The translations under genes and the position numbers were made by a program. From an uncultured delta proteobacterium (GTDB lineage Bacteria; Bdellovibrionota_C; UBA2361; OMII01): a stretch of DNA of 40,140 nt. Shown here one piece after another: positions 33,062-40,140 of the stretch (position 1 is its first letter; each line of letters begins with the position of its first letter). Where the stretch lies: the NCBI GenBank assembly GCA_903920005.1, contig CAIXKI010000249.1, positions 1 to 40,140 of the forward strand, given 5' to 3'. The notes beneath the pieces were generated by a model, which did no database searches, was not told the DNA's origin, and saw only the letters and a program-made list of their open reading frames with translations.

Positions 33062-33084
33062 CTCTACAACCGTAGTAAGTAGAG
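33062..33084 (+). promoter_or_regulatory. Inverted repeat over the hisS ribosome binding site
   Basis: CTCTAC (33062-33067) pairs with GTAGAG (33079-33084) and the right arm contains the AGAGG used as Shine-Dalgarno for hisS. It could hide the ribosome site in RNA or be an operator. The stem is short. Confidence 0.35.
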
Positions 33085-33090
33085 GATTCT

Positions 33091-34407
33091 ATGGCTAAAC
33101 CGTCGAAGATATCAGGATTTCCCGAATGGCTCCCCGAGCAGAAGATAGCTGAAGATCGAGTTATCGCGCTTGTAAAGAATATCTATGAGAGCTTCGGGTT
33201 CGCCCCAATAGAGACACCCGCTGTGGAGTTGCTTTCAAGCCTCGGTTCAAAGGGGGTTATCGACAAGGAGATATTCACGGTACAGCGTCTCAAAGCCGAA
33301 GAGGGTGATAAGGCCGAGTTGGGCCTTCACTTTGACCTTACCGTGCCCCTTGCTCGCTATGTCGCTCAACATGACCACGAGTTGGTGTTCCCGTTTAAGC
33401 GGTATCAGCTCCAGAAGGTGTGGCGCGGAGATCGTCCGCAGAAGGGGCGTTTCAGAGAGTTCTATCAATTTGATATCGACATTATCTCACGTAATGACCT
33501 TCCGCTCTCGTGTGACGCGGAGGTAGTTACGGTTATTACCCTCGTGATGGAGGCGTTGCAATTCGGCGCGTACACTATACGGATAAATAATCGAAAGCTC
33601 CTCGCGGGTCTGTATGGAGCCCTTGGTCTCGATGAGGCCGCGCGTAAGGCCGCAATCATCGCCGTCGATAAGATCCTAAAGATCGGAAGAGATGGGGTGA
33701 GCAAGGAGCTTGCGAAGATTGAGGGTATCTCTGAGGCGGCAATCACGACCATCCTTCGCTCAACGGAGATCCAGTGCTCCGTTTCGGATTTGCCGCAGCG
33801 CGTCGCGGAGCTCTCTATCGCTAGTCCGCTCATCGATGAAGGGGTGCAAGAGTTGGTGACGATATGTGCGCTCATGCCCGAGAAGGCACGCGAAAAGATA
33901 CGTATCGATGTGAGTCTCGCGCGAGGACTAGATTACTACACAGGCCTCATCGTTGAGACCACCTTAGATAAACACCCTGAGTTTGGAAGCGTTATTTCCG
34001 GTGGTCGCTACGACGATCTCGCATCGGAATTTACGGACCAAAAGCTGCCAGGAGTGGGTGTTTCCATCGGGTTAAGTAGGCTTATGGAGCTTGCGTTTAC
34101 AGAAAAGCTCCTGTCGACAGCGAAGAAGACCCCAACGGTAGCGCTCATTACGGTGTATAATGAGGCGGAACGGCCGATGTTAAACGAGGTCGCTCAAGAG
34201 CTTCGCGAGAGTGGCGTCTCGACAGAGGTTTTTTACAAGTCTCCCAAGCTCGGAAAGCAGATCGAGTACGCGGAGGCAAAAGGGATTAGGTACGTCGTCT
34301 TCGTTGACGCGGCGACGCGTCAGATTCAGGTGAAGGATATCACCACGAAGGAGCAGGTTGCGGTGCCTTCGATTCGTGCTTGGGCCGACTCAATTCGGAC
34401 GCGGTAG
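33091..34407 (+). CDS. hisS: Histidyl-tRNA synthetase
   Basis: The enzyme charges tRNA-His. The 438-residue class II synthetase has motif 1 (about 30-60), motif 2 with the KGRFREFYQFDIDII stretch, the histidine-specific RGLDYYTG segment and motif 3 with PGVGVSIGLSRL. A C-terminal anticodon-binding domain (about 345-438) follows. Length is as expected. yjbQ begins one base after its stop, and the ITPA-type gene overlaps closely after that. Confidence 0.97.
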   Translation: MAKPSKISGFPEWLPEQKIAEDRVIALVKNIYESFGFAPIETPAVELLSSLGSKGVIDKEIFTVQRLKAEEGDKAELGLHFDLTVPLARYVAQHDHELVFPFKRYQLQKVWRGDRPQKGRFREFYQFDIDIISRNDLPLSCDAEVVTVITLVMEALQFGAYTIRINNRKLLAGLYGALGLDEAARKAAIIAVDKILKIGRDGVSKELAKIEGISEAAITTILRSTEIQCSVSDLPQRVAELSIASPLIDEGVQELVTICALMPEKAREKIRIDVSLARGLDYYTGLIVETTLDKHPEFGSVISGGRYDDLASEFTDQKLPGVGVSIGLSRLMELAFTEKLLSTAKKTPTVALITVYNEAERPMLNEVAQELRESGVSTEVFYKSPKLGKQIEYAEAKGIRYVVFVDAATRQIQVKDITTKEQVAVPSIRAWADSIRTR

Positions 34408-34408
34408 T

Positions 34409-34813
34409 ATGGTTCGATCGTTCAATGTTCGCACGCCAGGCCAGGGGCTTCACGAGATTACAGAGCTCGTGTCCGCGTTAGTCAGGGAGTCGGATATTGA
34501 TGAGGGGCTGTGCACGGTGTTTATTCGCCACACATCCGCGAGTTTAACTATTCAAGAGAATGCTGACCCTTCCGCTCGGCGAGATCTTGAAATGTGGCTC
34601 AATCGCCTCGTACCCGAAGGAGATCGTGACTTTACTCACACCGCTGAGGGGCCCGATGACATGCCGAGTCATATCAAATCGATCTTAACCAACGTTTCCC
34701 TTTCAATACCGGTGATAGAGGGGACTCTCGCTCTCGGCACCTGGCAGGGGATCTATATTTGGGAGCATAGGACGCGTCCCCACACCCGACAAATTGTAGT
34801 ACATGTGGGGTGA
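34409..34813 (+). CDS. yjbQ: YjbQ/UPF0047 family protein
   Basis: The start at ATG 34409 gives 134 residues, the family length, and sits one base after the hisS stop. The conserved signatures are CTVFIRHTSASLTIQENADPSA, THTAEGPDDMPSH and LGTWQGIYIWEHR. Family members show weak thiamine phosphate synthase activity in vitro but their main role is not settled. The position between hisS and the nucleotide pyrophosphatase suggests co-transcription. Confidence 0.93.
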   Translation: MVRSFNVRTPGQGLHEITELVSALVRESDIDEGLCTVFIRHTSASLTIQENADPSARRDLEMWLNRLVPEGDRDFTHTAEGPDDMPSHIKSILTNVSLSIPVIEGTLALGTWQGIYIWEHRTRPHTRQIVVHVG

Positions 34814-34832
34814 TCGCGCGAAGCAGGACACT

Positions 34833-35423
34833 ATGACGGAACGTTGGACAAAAGTTAATGAATTTCTCCAAGACGTGTTCTTCGTGACAGGGAATCGTTT
34901 TAAGCTAGCCGAGGTCGAGGCTGTTCTTGGTAAGATGCGGCACATAGATCTCGATCTGCCCGAGGTTCAAGAGCTCGACTCTCGCAAGGTCGTTATCGCG
35001 AAAGCACAGGCGGCCTTGCAGCAGGGCTATTCGCCCGTTCTTATCGAAGATACATCCCTTCTTTTGCATTCTATGAACGGTCTTCCGGGGCCACTCGTGA
35101 AGTGGTTTTTAAAAGCAATCGGTGGGGAAGGTGTGTACCAGCTCGGAGCTGCCAAGAATAACTGCGCCGCGGAGGTTCGAACGATATTCGGTCTCGCGCT
35201 CGGTCCACAAACGCTTATCTACGGGGAGGGCGTTGTGCAGGGAACAGTCGTCGCTCCGCGTGGCCGCGGATTCGGATGGGACTCTATCTTCCGACCTCAA
35301 GGTAGTGAGAAAACGATGGGAGAGATGACTCCTGAGGAGAAATCTTCCTTCAGTATGCGAGTGCTCGCGCTTCAAGATTTACGCGAGCAGCTTGAGCGTT
35401 TTCATGGGTCTATCGGGCGCTAG
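34833..35423 (+). CDS. ITPA/HAM1-family non-canonical purine NTP pyrophosphatase
   Basis: The enzyme hydrolyses ITP, dITP and XTP to monophosphates and so keeps deaminated purines out of DNA and RNA. ATG 34833 gives 196 residues and has AGGA four bases upstream; ATG 34803 overlaps yjbQ and is less likely. The fold signatures are VTGNRFKLAEVEAVLG near the N-terminus, IEDTSLLLHSMNGLPGP and FGWDSIFRPQGSEKTMGEM. The GLPGPLVKWFL and FGWD readings resemble eukaryotic and some archaeal ITPA proteins more than bacterial RdgB, which usually reads GAPGVYSAR and FGYDP. Confidence 0.9.
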   Translation: MTERWTKVNEFLQDVFFVTGNRFKLAEVEAVLGKMRHIDLDLPEVQELDSRKVVIAKAQAALQQGYSPVLIEDTSLLLHSMNGLPGPLVKWFLKAIGGEGVYQLGAAKNNCAAEVRTIFGLALGPQTLIYGEGVVQGTVVAPRGRGFGWDSIFRPQGSEKTMGEMTPEEKSSFSMRVLALQDLREQLERFHGSIGR

Positions 35424-36024
35424 ATGTATCCCAAGTGAGTAATCGTGACACCGCACGCATCTCAGCCTGCTTTTTTACCTCCACATACCATGGCGCGTGT
35501 TGGAGCACGCAAACTCCGCCTGGCGTTTCGGAGAGTAACGCGGTGACATCATCCTTGGATGGCTCAAAGCTTGTCGCGATGGGATTAATACTTCTCTTTA
35601 CCTCAACTGCTACATGATTCACTGCGCCAAAAGTCACCACCGCGGCGCACAAGGCCACCATGCCTATCCACTTCAGAGAACGACCGGCGGAGCTATACGC
35701 GATAAACGTCACCCCCGTTGCCGCTCCGATCCAGCATAACCGAATATCAAGTGGGATGTGCGCGTCAGGGCCCGACAGAAAAGCCCAGAAGAGTCCCGAC
35801 AGTGCACCGAACATGGCTGCTAGTATTATCCGCATCGCCAGGGGTCTTCTTGGTGGTATTCGAAAGATCGGCGCGCATAGAGCTCCTAACACAAGAGCGA
35901 AGAGCACCGTTAAAATTAGAAATTGAATCCCCCCCCACTCCCAGGAGGCATACATCATAAGCAGAGGAGCTCCAGCCGTAAGGCTGATGAAAATGGTAAG
36001 ACAGAATCCTTTGAAAAAGTTCAT
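35410..36024 (-). CDS. Multi-pass membrane protein of unknown function
   Basis: The 204-residue protein has about five hydrophobic segments in the first 140 residues (including FLILTVLFALVLGALCAPIF and GMVALCAAVVTFGAVNHVA). A soluble C-terminal region of about 60 residues follows. No family is recognised. Its ATG (36022-36024) overlaps the TGA stop of the truncated AAA ATPase in an ATGA arrangement, so it may be translated by coupling. Its last 14 bases overlap the convergent ITPA-type gene. Confidence 0.75.
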   Translation of the reverse strand: MNFFKGFCLTIFISLTAGAPLLMMYASWEWGGIQFLILTVLFALVLGALCAPIFRIPPRRPLAMRIILAAMFGALSGLFWAFLSGPDAHIPLDIRLCWIGAATGVTFIAYSSAGRSLKWIGMVALCAAVVTFGAVNHVAVEVKRSINPIATSFEPSKDDVTALLSETPGGVCVLQHAPWYVEVKKQAEMRAVSRLLTWDTSSAR

Positions 36025-36299
36025 CGCTTTCGAGACTCGATGAGGCGGCGCACCTCGTTTAGCAGCTCAGGAATCCATTGCACCTCATCGAAGAGGACCC
36101 AGCCTGAGTAGCCATGTGGAATCCGCTCTCCGAGGCGAGTTGGATCCGCGAGGAGCTGGGAATAGGTTAGAGCCTCAAGGAGGTCAAAGTAGAGGTCGCT
36201 TGGAAAGGTGCGCTGAAGCCAGCCGGTTTTGCCCACCCCGCGGGGGCCAAAAAGGAAGAAGCCCTTGTTGTTATAGTAGGTTAGCGTTCTAGGAAACAT
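36021..36299 (-). pseudogene. Truncated AAA-family ATPase (AAA_14/DUF4143 type)
   Basis: Only 92 residues remain of a protein normally near 380-400. The N-terminal part is intact in sequence: Walker A FLFGPRGVGKTGWL, a Leu-rich middle with Walker B WVLFDEVQWIPELL, and then IESRKR, where related proteins continue into a GSSARK sensor segment. The reading frame instead meets a stop that overlaps the next gene's start. A deletion that fused this stump to the membrane gene is the simplest reading. A retained short protein with a new role cannot be excluded. Confidence 0.85.
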
Positions 36300-36317
36300 A
36301 AGGTCTTTTTATGATAC

Positions 36318-36337
36318 AAAAAAAGCCTTCGCGAGGC
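36318..36337 (-). terminator. Weak intrinsic terminator upstream of the truncated ATPase
   Basis: On the - strand GCCT pairs with AGGC around CGCGA and is followed by seven T residues (36318-36324 as A on the + strand). The stem is only four to five pairs, so its strength is doubtful. Confidence 0.4.
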
Positions 36338-36340
36338 CTA

Positions 36341-36712
36341 AATCACAAGCCACTGAAAATACAGGGGATGTAGGCTCTTGAGCCGAGAGGAACACCTACT
36401 TGTGAGTAAAGCGCTACCCGTATTAACCCCACACTACTTCTGCGCCTGTAGCGACGTATCACTTTGGTACGAGGCTTATGATTTCAGTTCTCATTCTGAA
36501 GTTTGAGGCATTCGCGTGCTCACATTTTTGTTGTTCTATTACGTGCTCGACGCCTGGTCGCGAAGCGCTCTAGCCCCGCTCGTTGTCTCTTACCTGAAAT
36601 TCACCGATCGCTCCGGGGCTTGTCGTCTCTCGTTCGAGCGAGTACTCGACGCTATTATTTCACGGTCCTCAAAGTCGCTCGTAGCACAGCAATCAACGCT
36701 ATGCTTGTTTAG
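36341..36712. other. No supported gene; debris left of the IS4 remnant
   Basis: About 370 bases without a convincing ORF on either strand. Open frames here are short, with poor starts and no family resemblance. The stretch may contain decayed 5' transposase sequence or unrelated joined DNA. I could not find a left terminal repeat matching the right end at 37092. Confidence 0.5.
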
Positions 36713-37092
36713 TCGGCGCTTGTTGGCGTTTACTCAACGCGAATGCAGATTGAGGAATCATTTCGTGACTTGAAGCGTCACCGTAACGGTCTCGACCTCT
36801 ATTACAACGGAACCTACAAACTTTCTCGCATGAAGATGCTCGTGCTCATCGGCGCTATCGCAACCACATTCGCTTGGATACTTGGGCAGATTGCTCGCTT
36901 CAACGGAGTGTATAGGCAATTCCAAGCCAACACGACTACCTCCGTACCGGTGCTCTCGAATGTCCTTGTTGGAATTCATATCTTTAGGAACTTACAATTA
37001 CTAATTCCATGGAAACTTTTAGAACTCTTTCATCGAGAGCCTCTTACATGTCAGGGTTTATAATGAGACGCTATTTTGTGGGGAACTCTCAG
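36713..37092 (+). mobile_element. 3' remnant of an IS4-family insertion sequence
   Basis: An open frame after a stop at 36710 encodes the C-terminal third of an IS4-type DDE transposase to TAA 37063. YSTRMQIEESFRDLK holds the catalytic Glu of the Y-R-E-K signature. It is followed by hydrophobic segments and YRQFQANTTTSVPVLSNVLVG, a common end motif in the family. The N-terminal two thirds with both catalytic Asp residues are missing. At 37078-37092 lies GGGG-AA-CTCTCAG, whose complement begins CTGAGAG and resembles ends of IS10-like members. This is taken as the right terminal repeat. Confidence 0.8.
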
Positions 37093-37325
37093 TGACTGAC
37101 ACGAATTTCCAGTATCTCGTCTCCGGCACCTACACCTGGATGAAATCACAAAAACAGGCGGAGGTTCCGATCCAGCTCGTGCAAGCAACCCCCTCAAAGA
37201 CAGAAAGTCGAATAATCGTGGACGAGCCTATCAAACCATCCAGTAAAACTTTCCAGTTCGGAGATGTCTACGGTTCTTCAGGTTGGGCGAAGGCGACGCT
37301 GATCTTTACGGGGAAAGAGGGGTAG
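37092..37325 (+). pseudogene. Gene fragment abutting the insertion sequence end
   Basis: A 77-codon ORF opens with a GTG that overlaps the last base of the IS right end and reads TDTNFQYLVSGTYTWMK, with a conserved-looking GSSGWAKATLIFTGKEG finish. Starting exactly at the IS border suggests the 3' part of a gene cut by the insertion. No family is recognised. No GAGG-type ribosome site precedes the GTG other than sequence belonging to the IS. Confidence 0.45.
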
Positions 37326-37599
37326 CCGCGATCCCTACATGGAAATTCGCGTGAGAATGTCGAAGGGAGGATACTTTCTCGTGATTGCCATGGAGGAACG
37401 CCGGCCTTTTTTCGACGGTCTTGGCAATGGCTCAGCACAAGCTGCCGGCCGCACGCACAAATGCCACACCAGGCGCGTTGCGCGAACTCGCAACATTCGT
37501 ACCCATGACCAGCCGCTTGCCCGCCGTAGGTTTACCGAAGGCACACCCCTCAAATTACTGGCGTAGGGCTATTAAGCTATCTGTACGAACCAAAGCCCA
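37326..37599. other. No supported gene
   Basis: Overlapping ORFs of 70-80 codons exist on both strands (for example 37339-37566 on +) but they shadow one another and look like no known protein. The stretch lies between the IS-side fragment and the end of a secreted protein gene and may be debris. Confidence 0.5.
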
Positions 37600-38508
37600 T
37601 TACTTTAACACCGCGTCTATCGGATGCGAGTAGTGCTGCTTAAGATCTTTATTGATCTGGGGATCATTTGGAACCGTAATCGTGACATAACCTGGATTTG
37701 CGCTCGGATCGAGCACTACGGGCGCTCGCTTGTCTGGCGTTGGCCCAAGCATCCACTCAATGAGGGTATCTCCTGGTCGGGGGGCAAGACTTCCCTCAAC
37801 TGGAATTACGAAGTCGCCCTTATAGCCCCCCCTTTGCCATTCCTTGTACGCTTTAGCATAGGCGGCATATTGCTCTGGCGACAAAAATATATACACAGAC
37901 GACATAGAGGCAGAACCATCTTCTCGGATTCGAATGATTCGAGGCCCATCACTAGTCATGATTATGTAGTAGTTCGAGCCTTGATTCGTCGTGAAGTGCC
38001 CCGTGATATATTGCTTGTTCTCTTCCAGATACCTCTTTAGTTGCTTGAGGTAATCCTCTGCTTTTTGTTGATTGATGGCGTTCAGGAGAGCGGAGAGTCT
38101 ACCCTCCATAACGAGCTCAGTATCGCTCGGTCCCCATGTAAGGAGGGGGTGAAAGTCTGATGGGATATCAGACCCGCCGATCATTTGCTCCCAAGCTTGT
38201 TTGGGATCTTTGCCGTGGTTTGGGTTATCCAGAAATTCATCCATAAGGTCATCAAGTTTTTTCCTTTTTTCCGCTCCCGTTTGTATGATGCCGACGATAG
38301 GTTCTGCCGCTCCCGCGCCACTTGGGAGGCTGTGCGGTGGATTGATACTTCCAGAGTTTCCACCTCCAGAGCTGCCGGGATTAGTATTTGAGTTCGGCTC
38401 CGATGACTGTCCACCTGTAAGTCGTTTGTGCGCTGGGGGAGCGGCGATTGCCTCGGTAACCGAACATATGGACAGCAAACAAACCATGATAAAATAAATT
38501 CGTTTCAT
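37600..38508 (-). CDS. Exported protein of unknown function with a Gly/Ser/Asn-rich linker
   Basis: The 302-residue product has a signal peptide (about 1-22, ending near EAIAA). A Ser/Asn/Gly/Pro-rich linker follows at about 32-68 (NPGSSGGGNSGS). The globular remainder has a helical part (about 80-175) and a mixed C-terminal part with YYIIMTSDGPRIIRIREDGS and VYIFLSPEQYAAYAKAYKEW. No family is recognised. It follows 38554-39468 by 45 bases on the same strand, and both share the same build. Its AT-leaning codons differ from the core genes of the window. Confidence 0.75.
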   Translation of the reverse strand: MKRIYFIMVCLLSICSVTEAIAAPPAHKRLTGGQSSEPNSNTNPGSSGGGNSGSINPPHSLPSGAGAAEPIVGIIQTGAEKRKKLDDLMDEFLDNPNHGKDPKQAWEQMIGGSDIPSDFHPLLTWGPSDTELVMEGRLSALLNAINQQKAEDYLKQLKRYLEENKQYITGHFTTNQGSNYYIIMTSDGPRIIRIREDGSASMSSVYIFLSPEQYAAYAKAYKEWQRGGYKGDFVIPVEGSLAPRPGDTLIEWMLGPTPDKRAPVVLDPSANPGYVTITVPNDPQINKDLKQHYSHPIDAVLK

Positions 38509-38553
38509 AAAACCTCCATCGCTTCTTGAAAGACAGTCGAGTTAGTTTGGCGC

Positions 38554-39468
38554 CTATCCAGATTTCCAGTTGCGATAACAGTTAGCCGGCATACTTGGGG
38601 GAGGGGCAACATATTTCTGTTGAATTTTATTTACGATCTCCTCCAAATACGGACGTTGGTGAATGCGATTCAGGTTAATTTCCTTAGCGATAACGAGCTC
38701 CTGAAAATGCAAGGCAAAGTCCGCAAACACCTTCAAATTCCGCAAGAAAATCTCCTTGGTCGTCGCGTTACGACACATCGCTTTTTTTGCCTCAAATAAA
38801 CGATCGAGAGCTTCGCCATTTTGTCCTGTTGGTGGAGACTCGACAGTGGTTGTACAGGTCATCCTATCCGATCGCGTATACGATTTCTTTTCACACATAA
38901 TCTCCCAGAGAAGATGAGGAACAGAGAATCCACAGGTGGAGGAGAAGGATTGGCCGATTTGAGCCGACCCTGAGCCCCCAGTAAAACTCCCTTGCTCTGA
39001 TGAGTCGCACGAGGTTTCCGCTTTTTGGCTAAACTCCGCGTAATAATTCTTAAGGGAGTTTACGAATACCTGCGAGTTATTTGCGCACAAAACCGGAGGT
39101 GTTGTGTTTTCGTAGGCTCGCAAGGCAACGTGAATCTCCGCGGTAGTCGCGTTAGTTGTTCTATCAAGCTCGTAACTACCACCAATTATCGACCCAAGAT
39201 TAACATTGACTGCAAGTCCGGCTCCTGACGATAGCGGTTTTTTCCAATGGTAGTCTGAAGGAGTTCCACACATCGTAGGCCCCGACCCGCCGAAGCTGTA
39301 GAACCCAGAGTTATTGGAGCCCCCAGAGCCAGCAGAACCATTGTATCCCCCACTTCCGCCGGAGTTCGGATTTGTCTGAGCAAACGCTAAGTGATTAAAA
39401 ATTCCGCTGATAGCCACAGCGATGGAGAGGGCGATACCCCATAGAAAGTCGGCTGTTTTTTTCATCAT
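38554..39468 (-). CDS. Exported Cys-containing protein with a Gly/Ser/Asn-rich linker
   Basis: The 304-residue product has a signal peptide (about 1-30, ending near LAFAQ), a Gly/Ser/Asn linker at about 32-62 (SGGSGGYNGSAGSGGSNNSG) and a mature region with at least eight cysteines. The C-terminal 90 residues look helical (FLRNLKVFADFALHFQELV). The cysteines suggest disulfides in the periplasm or outside the cell. No family is recognised. It heads a two-gene unit with 37600-38508. Confidence 0.75.
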   Translation of the reverse strand: MMKKTADFLWGIALSIAVAISGIFNHLAFAQTNPNSGGSGGYNGSAGSGGSNNSGFYSFGGSGPTMCGTPSDYHWKKPLSSGAGLAVNVNLGSIIGGSYELDRTTNATTAEIHVALRAYENTTPPVLCANNSQVFVNSLKNYYAEFSQKAETSCDSSEQGSFTGGSGSAQIGQSFSSTCGFSVPHLLWEIMCEKKSYTRSDRMTCTTTVESPPTGQNGEALDRLFEAKKAMCRNATTKEIFLRNLKVFADFALHFQELVIAKEINLNRIHQRPYLEEIVNKIQQKYVAPPPSMPANCYRNWKSG

Positions 39469-39786
39469 TACCCCTTACGCCGTATGGTTAGCTTCTTGGG
39501 CGCTCTTACTAGTTGCTTCCCATAAGAGTGCTAGAGCAACAACTAACTCGGCTAAATAGGGGGTCGGTCGTTATTAGCGAACGCTTGATAATTGGGAGCC
39601 TTATCTACCAAACTGGTGCCAGGCTACTATTGCCACTGTCATAAGCACCTCACACGATTGCGCTCTTTCTTGGATCTCAAAGTAGCCTGGCACAGTTTGT
39701 AGTTGAGTTGTCCCTGAGTTGATCGCGATGGTCGCTACACGCGTTACCCTTGAGCAGGCCGCGTAGCCATCAAACGGGCGAACAGT
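39469..39786. other. Intergenic region holding an inverted repeat; otherwise nothing seen
   Basis: About 318 bases with no supported ORF. The only notable structure is the inverted repeat at 39609-39699, annotated separately. The promoter of the secreted-protein pair should lie near the left end. Confidence 0.5.
39609..39699. repeat. Long inverted repeat, REP-like
   Basis: CAAACTG-G-TGCCAGGCTACT (39609-39628) and AGTAGCCTGGCA-CAGTTTG (39681-39699) are complementary over 19 bases with one inserted G. They enclose about 52 bases. The TGCCAGGC core inside a hairpin recalls REP-type elements mobilised by RAYT transposases; that link is by resemblance only. Confidence 0.65.
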
Positions 39787-40140
39787 TTACTTGTTTGCCT
39801 GATTGTCGTGTTGTGTCGACTTTGATTCTTTGAAGGCGATAACCCACATCACAGCAGCAGTTGATGCGCCATAAAGCGTTCCCCAGAGTACAGTCAAAAA
39901 ACTCATGAGCCCTAATTGCTCATAACTTTTAATTGCCGTGGGAGAGAAGAGAAGTCCTCCGGCAAGACCTCCAAAACCAATGAGCACCCACGACCGCAAC
40001 CAACGAAGGTACCAGAGAATACCGATGACAGGGAGCCCGAAACATAATTCGAAGAACCATGTTGTTGGAAAGATAAAGAGGGCCGAAGCAAAACCGCCGA
40101 AGACAATGCTATCTGCGCAAAAGCGGTTGCCTATGAGGCA
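39787..40140 (-). CDS. Multi-pass membrane protein, 5' end outside the window
   Basis: On the - strand the frame that ends with TAA at 39787 stays open to the window edge, giving at least 117 residues. A TTG at 39999 is an internal codon, not a start. The visible part has about four hydrophobic segments (for example DSIVFGGFASALFIFPTTWF, then ELCFGLPVIGILWYL and VLWGTLYGASTAAVMWVIAF). A charged tail closes it (KESKSTQHDNQANK). No family is recognised. Confidence 0.65.
   Translation of the reverse strand, partial: CLIGNRFCADSIVFGGFASALFIFPTTWFFELCFGLPVIGILWYLRWLRSWVLIGFGGLAGGLLFSPTAIKSYEQLGLMSFLTVLWGTLYGASTAAVMWVIAFKESKSTQHDNQANK

Noticed and set aside
1-40140. CRISPR arrays or a complete defence island
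   Set aside because: No regularly spaced direct repeats and no cas, restriction or toxin-antitoxin genes were seen.

Overview
The window comes from a Gram-negative (diderm) bacterium. An outer-membrane secretin (PilQ), several lipoproteins and secreted proteins, and a bacterial-type SRP RNA with a dnaX-ebfC-recR cluster support this. The mix of type IV pilus genes, DUF1573, a FapA-family protein, a membrane pyrophosphatase with a K+-dependent signature, and a TadE-like giant resembles delta-proteobacteria-like or little-studied environmental lineages. The sequence alone does not fix the phylum. No CRISPR array, prophage or rRNA operon was seen.

Layout. Positions 1-5807 hold the end of a type IV pilus operon: a probable pilN tail, a pilO-like gene, a gap of tiny ORFs where pilP would be expected, pilQ, and two unusual lipoproteins. 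Positions 6048-10734 run accB-accC, a secreted DUF1573 protein and a membrane-anchored J-domain protein, all on the + strand. Positions 11275-14403 form an information-processing block: an SRP RNA with its own promoter, dnaX, ebfC, recR, then tRNA-Asn whose 3' end doubles as one arm of a terminator. Positions 14517-18707 hold a small hypothetical gene, an M50 protease, mutM, a FapA-like gene and a CBS-pair protein. Positions 19022-23314 carry hppA and ettA on the - strand. Two non-coding stretches in this part (18774-18893 and 21352-21540) have unexplained secondary-structure potential. Positions 23720-27214 hold a 786-residue TadE-like protein followed by two small exported proteins.

Positions 27327-32915 are almost entirely - strand: a CgeB-type glycosyltransferase, a membrane fatty acyl desaturase, a Fur-family regulator directly behind a polytopic membrane protein with a His/Cys loop, a GH3-family amido synthetase and a small partner gene. 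Positions 33091-35423 read hisS, yjbQ and an ITPA-type nucleotide pyrophosphatase as a tight + strand run.

From about 35410 to the end the window becomes accessory in character. It holds a membrane protein coupled to a truncated AAA ATPase, the 3' remnant of an IS4-family insertion sequence with its right terminal repeat, a gene fragment beside it, two exported Gly/Ser/Asn-rich proteins of unknown function, a long inverted repeat and a membrane protein cut by the window edge.

No complete novel defence or mobile system is evident. The best candidates for new biology are the two structured non-coding regions, the TadE-like giant with its two exported neighbours, the paired secreted proteins at 37600-39468, and the small gene/GH3/transporter/Fur cluster.
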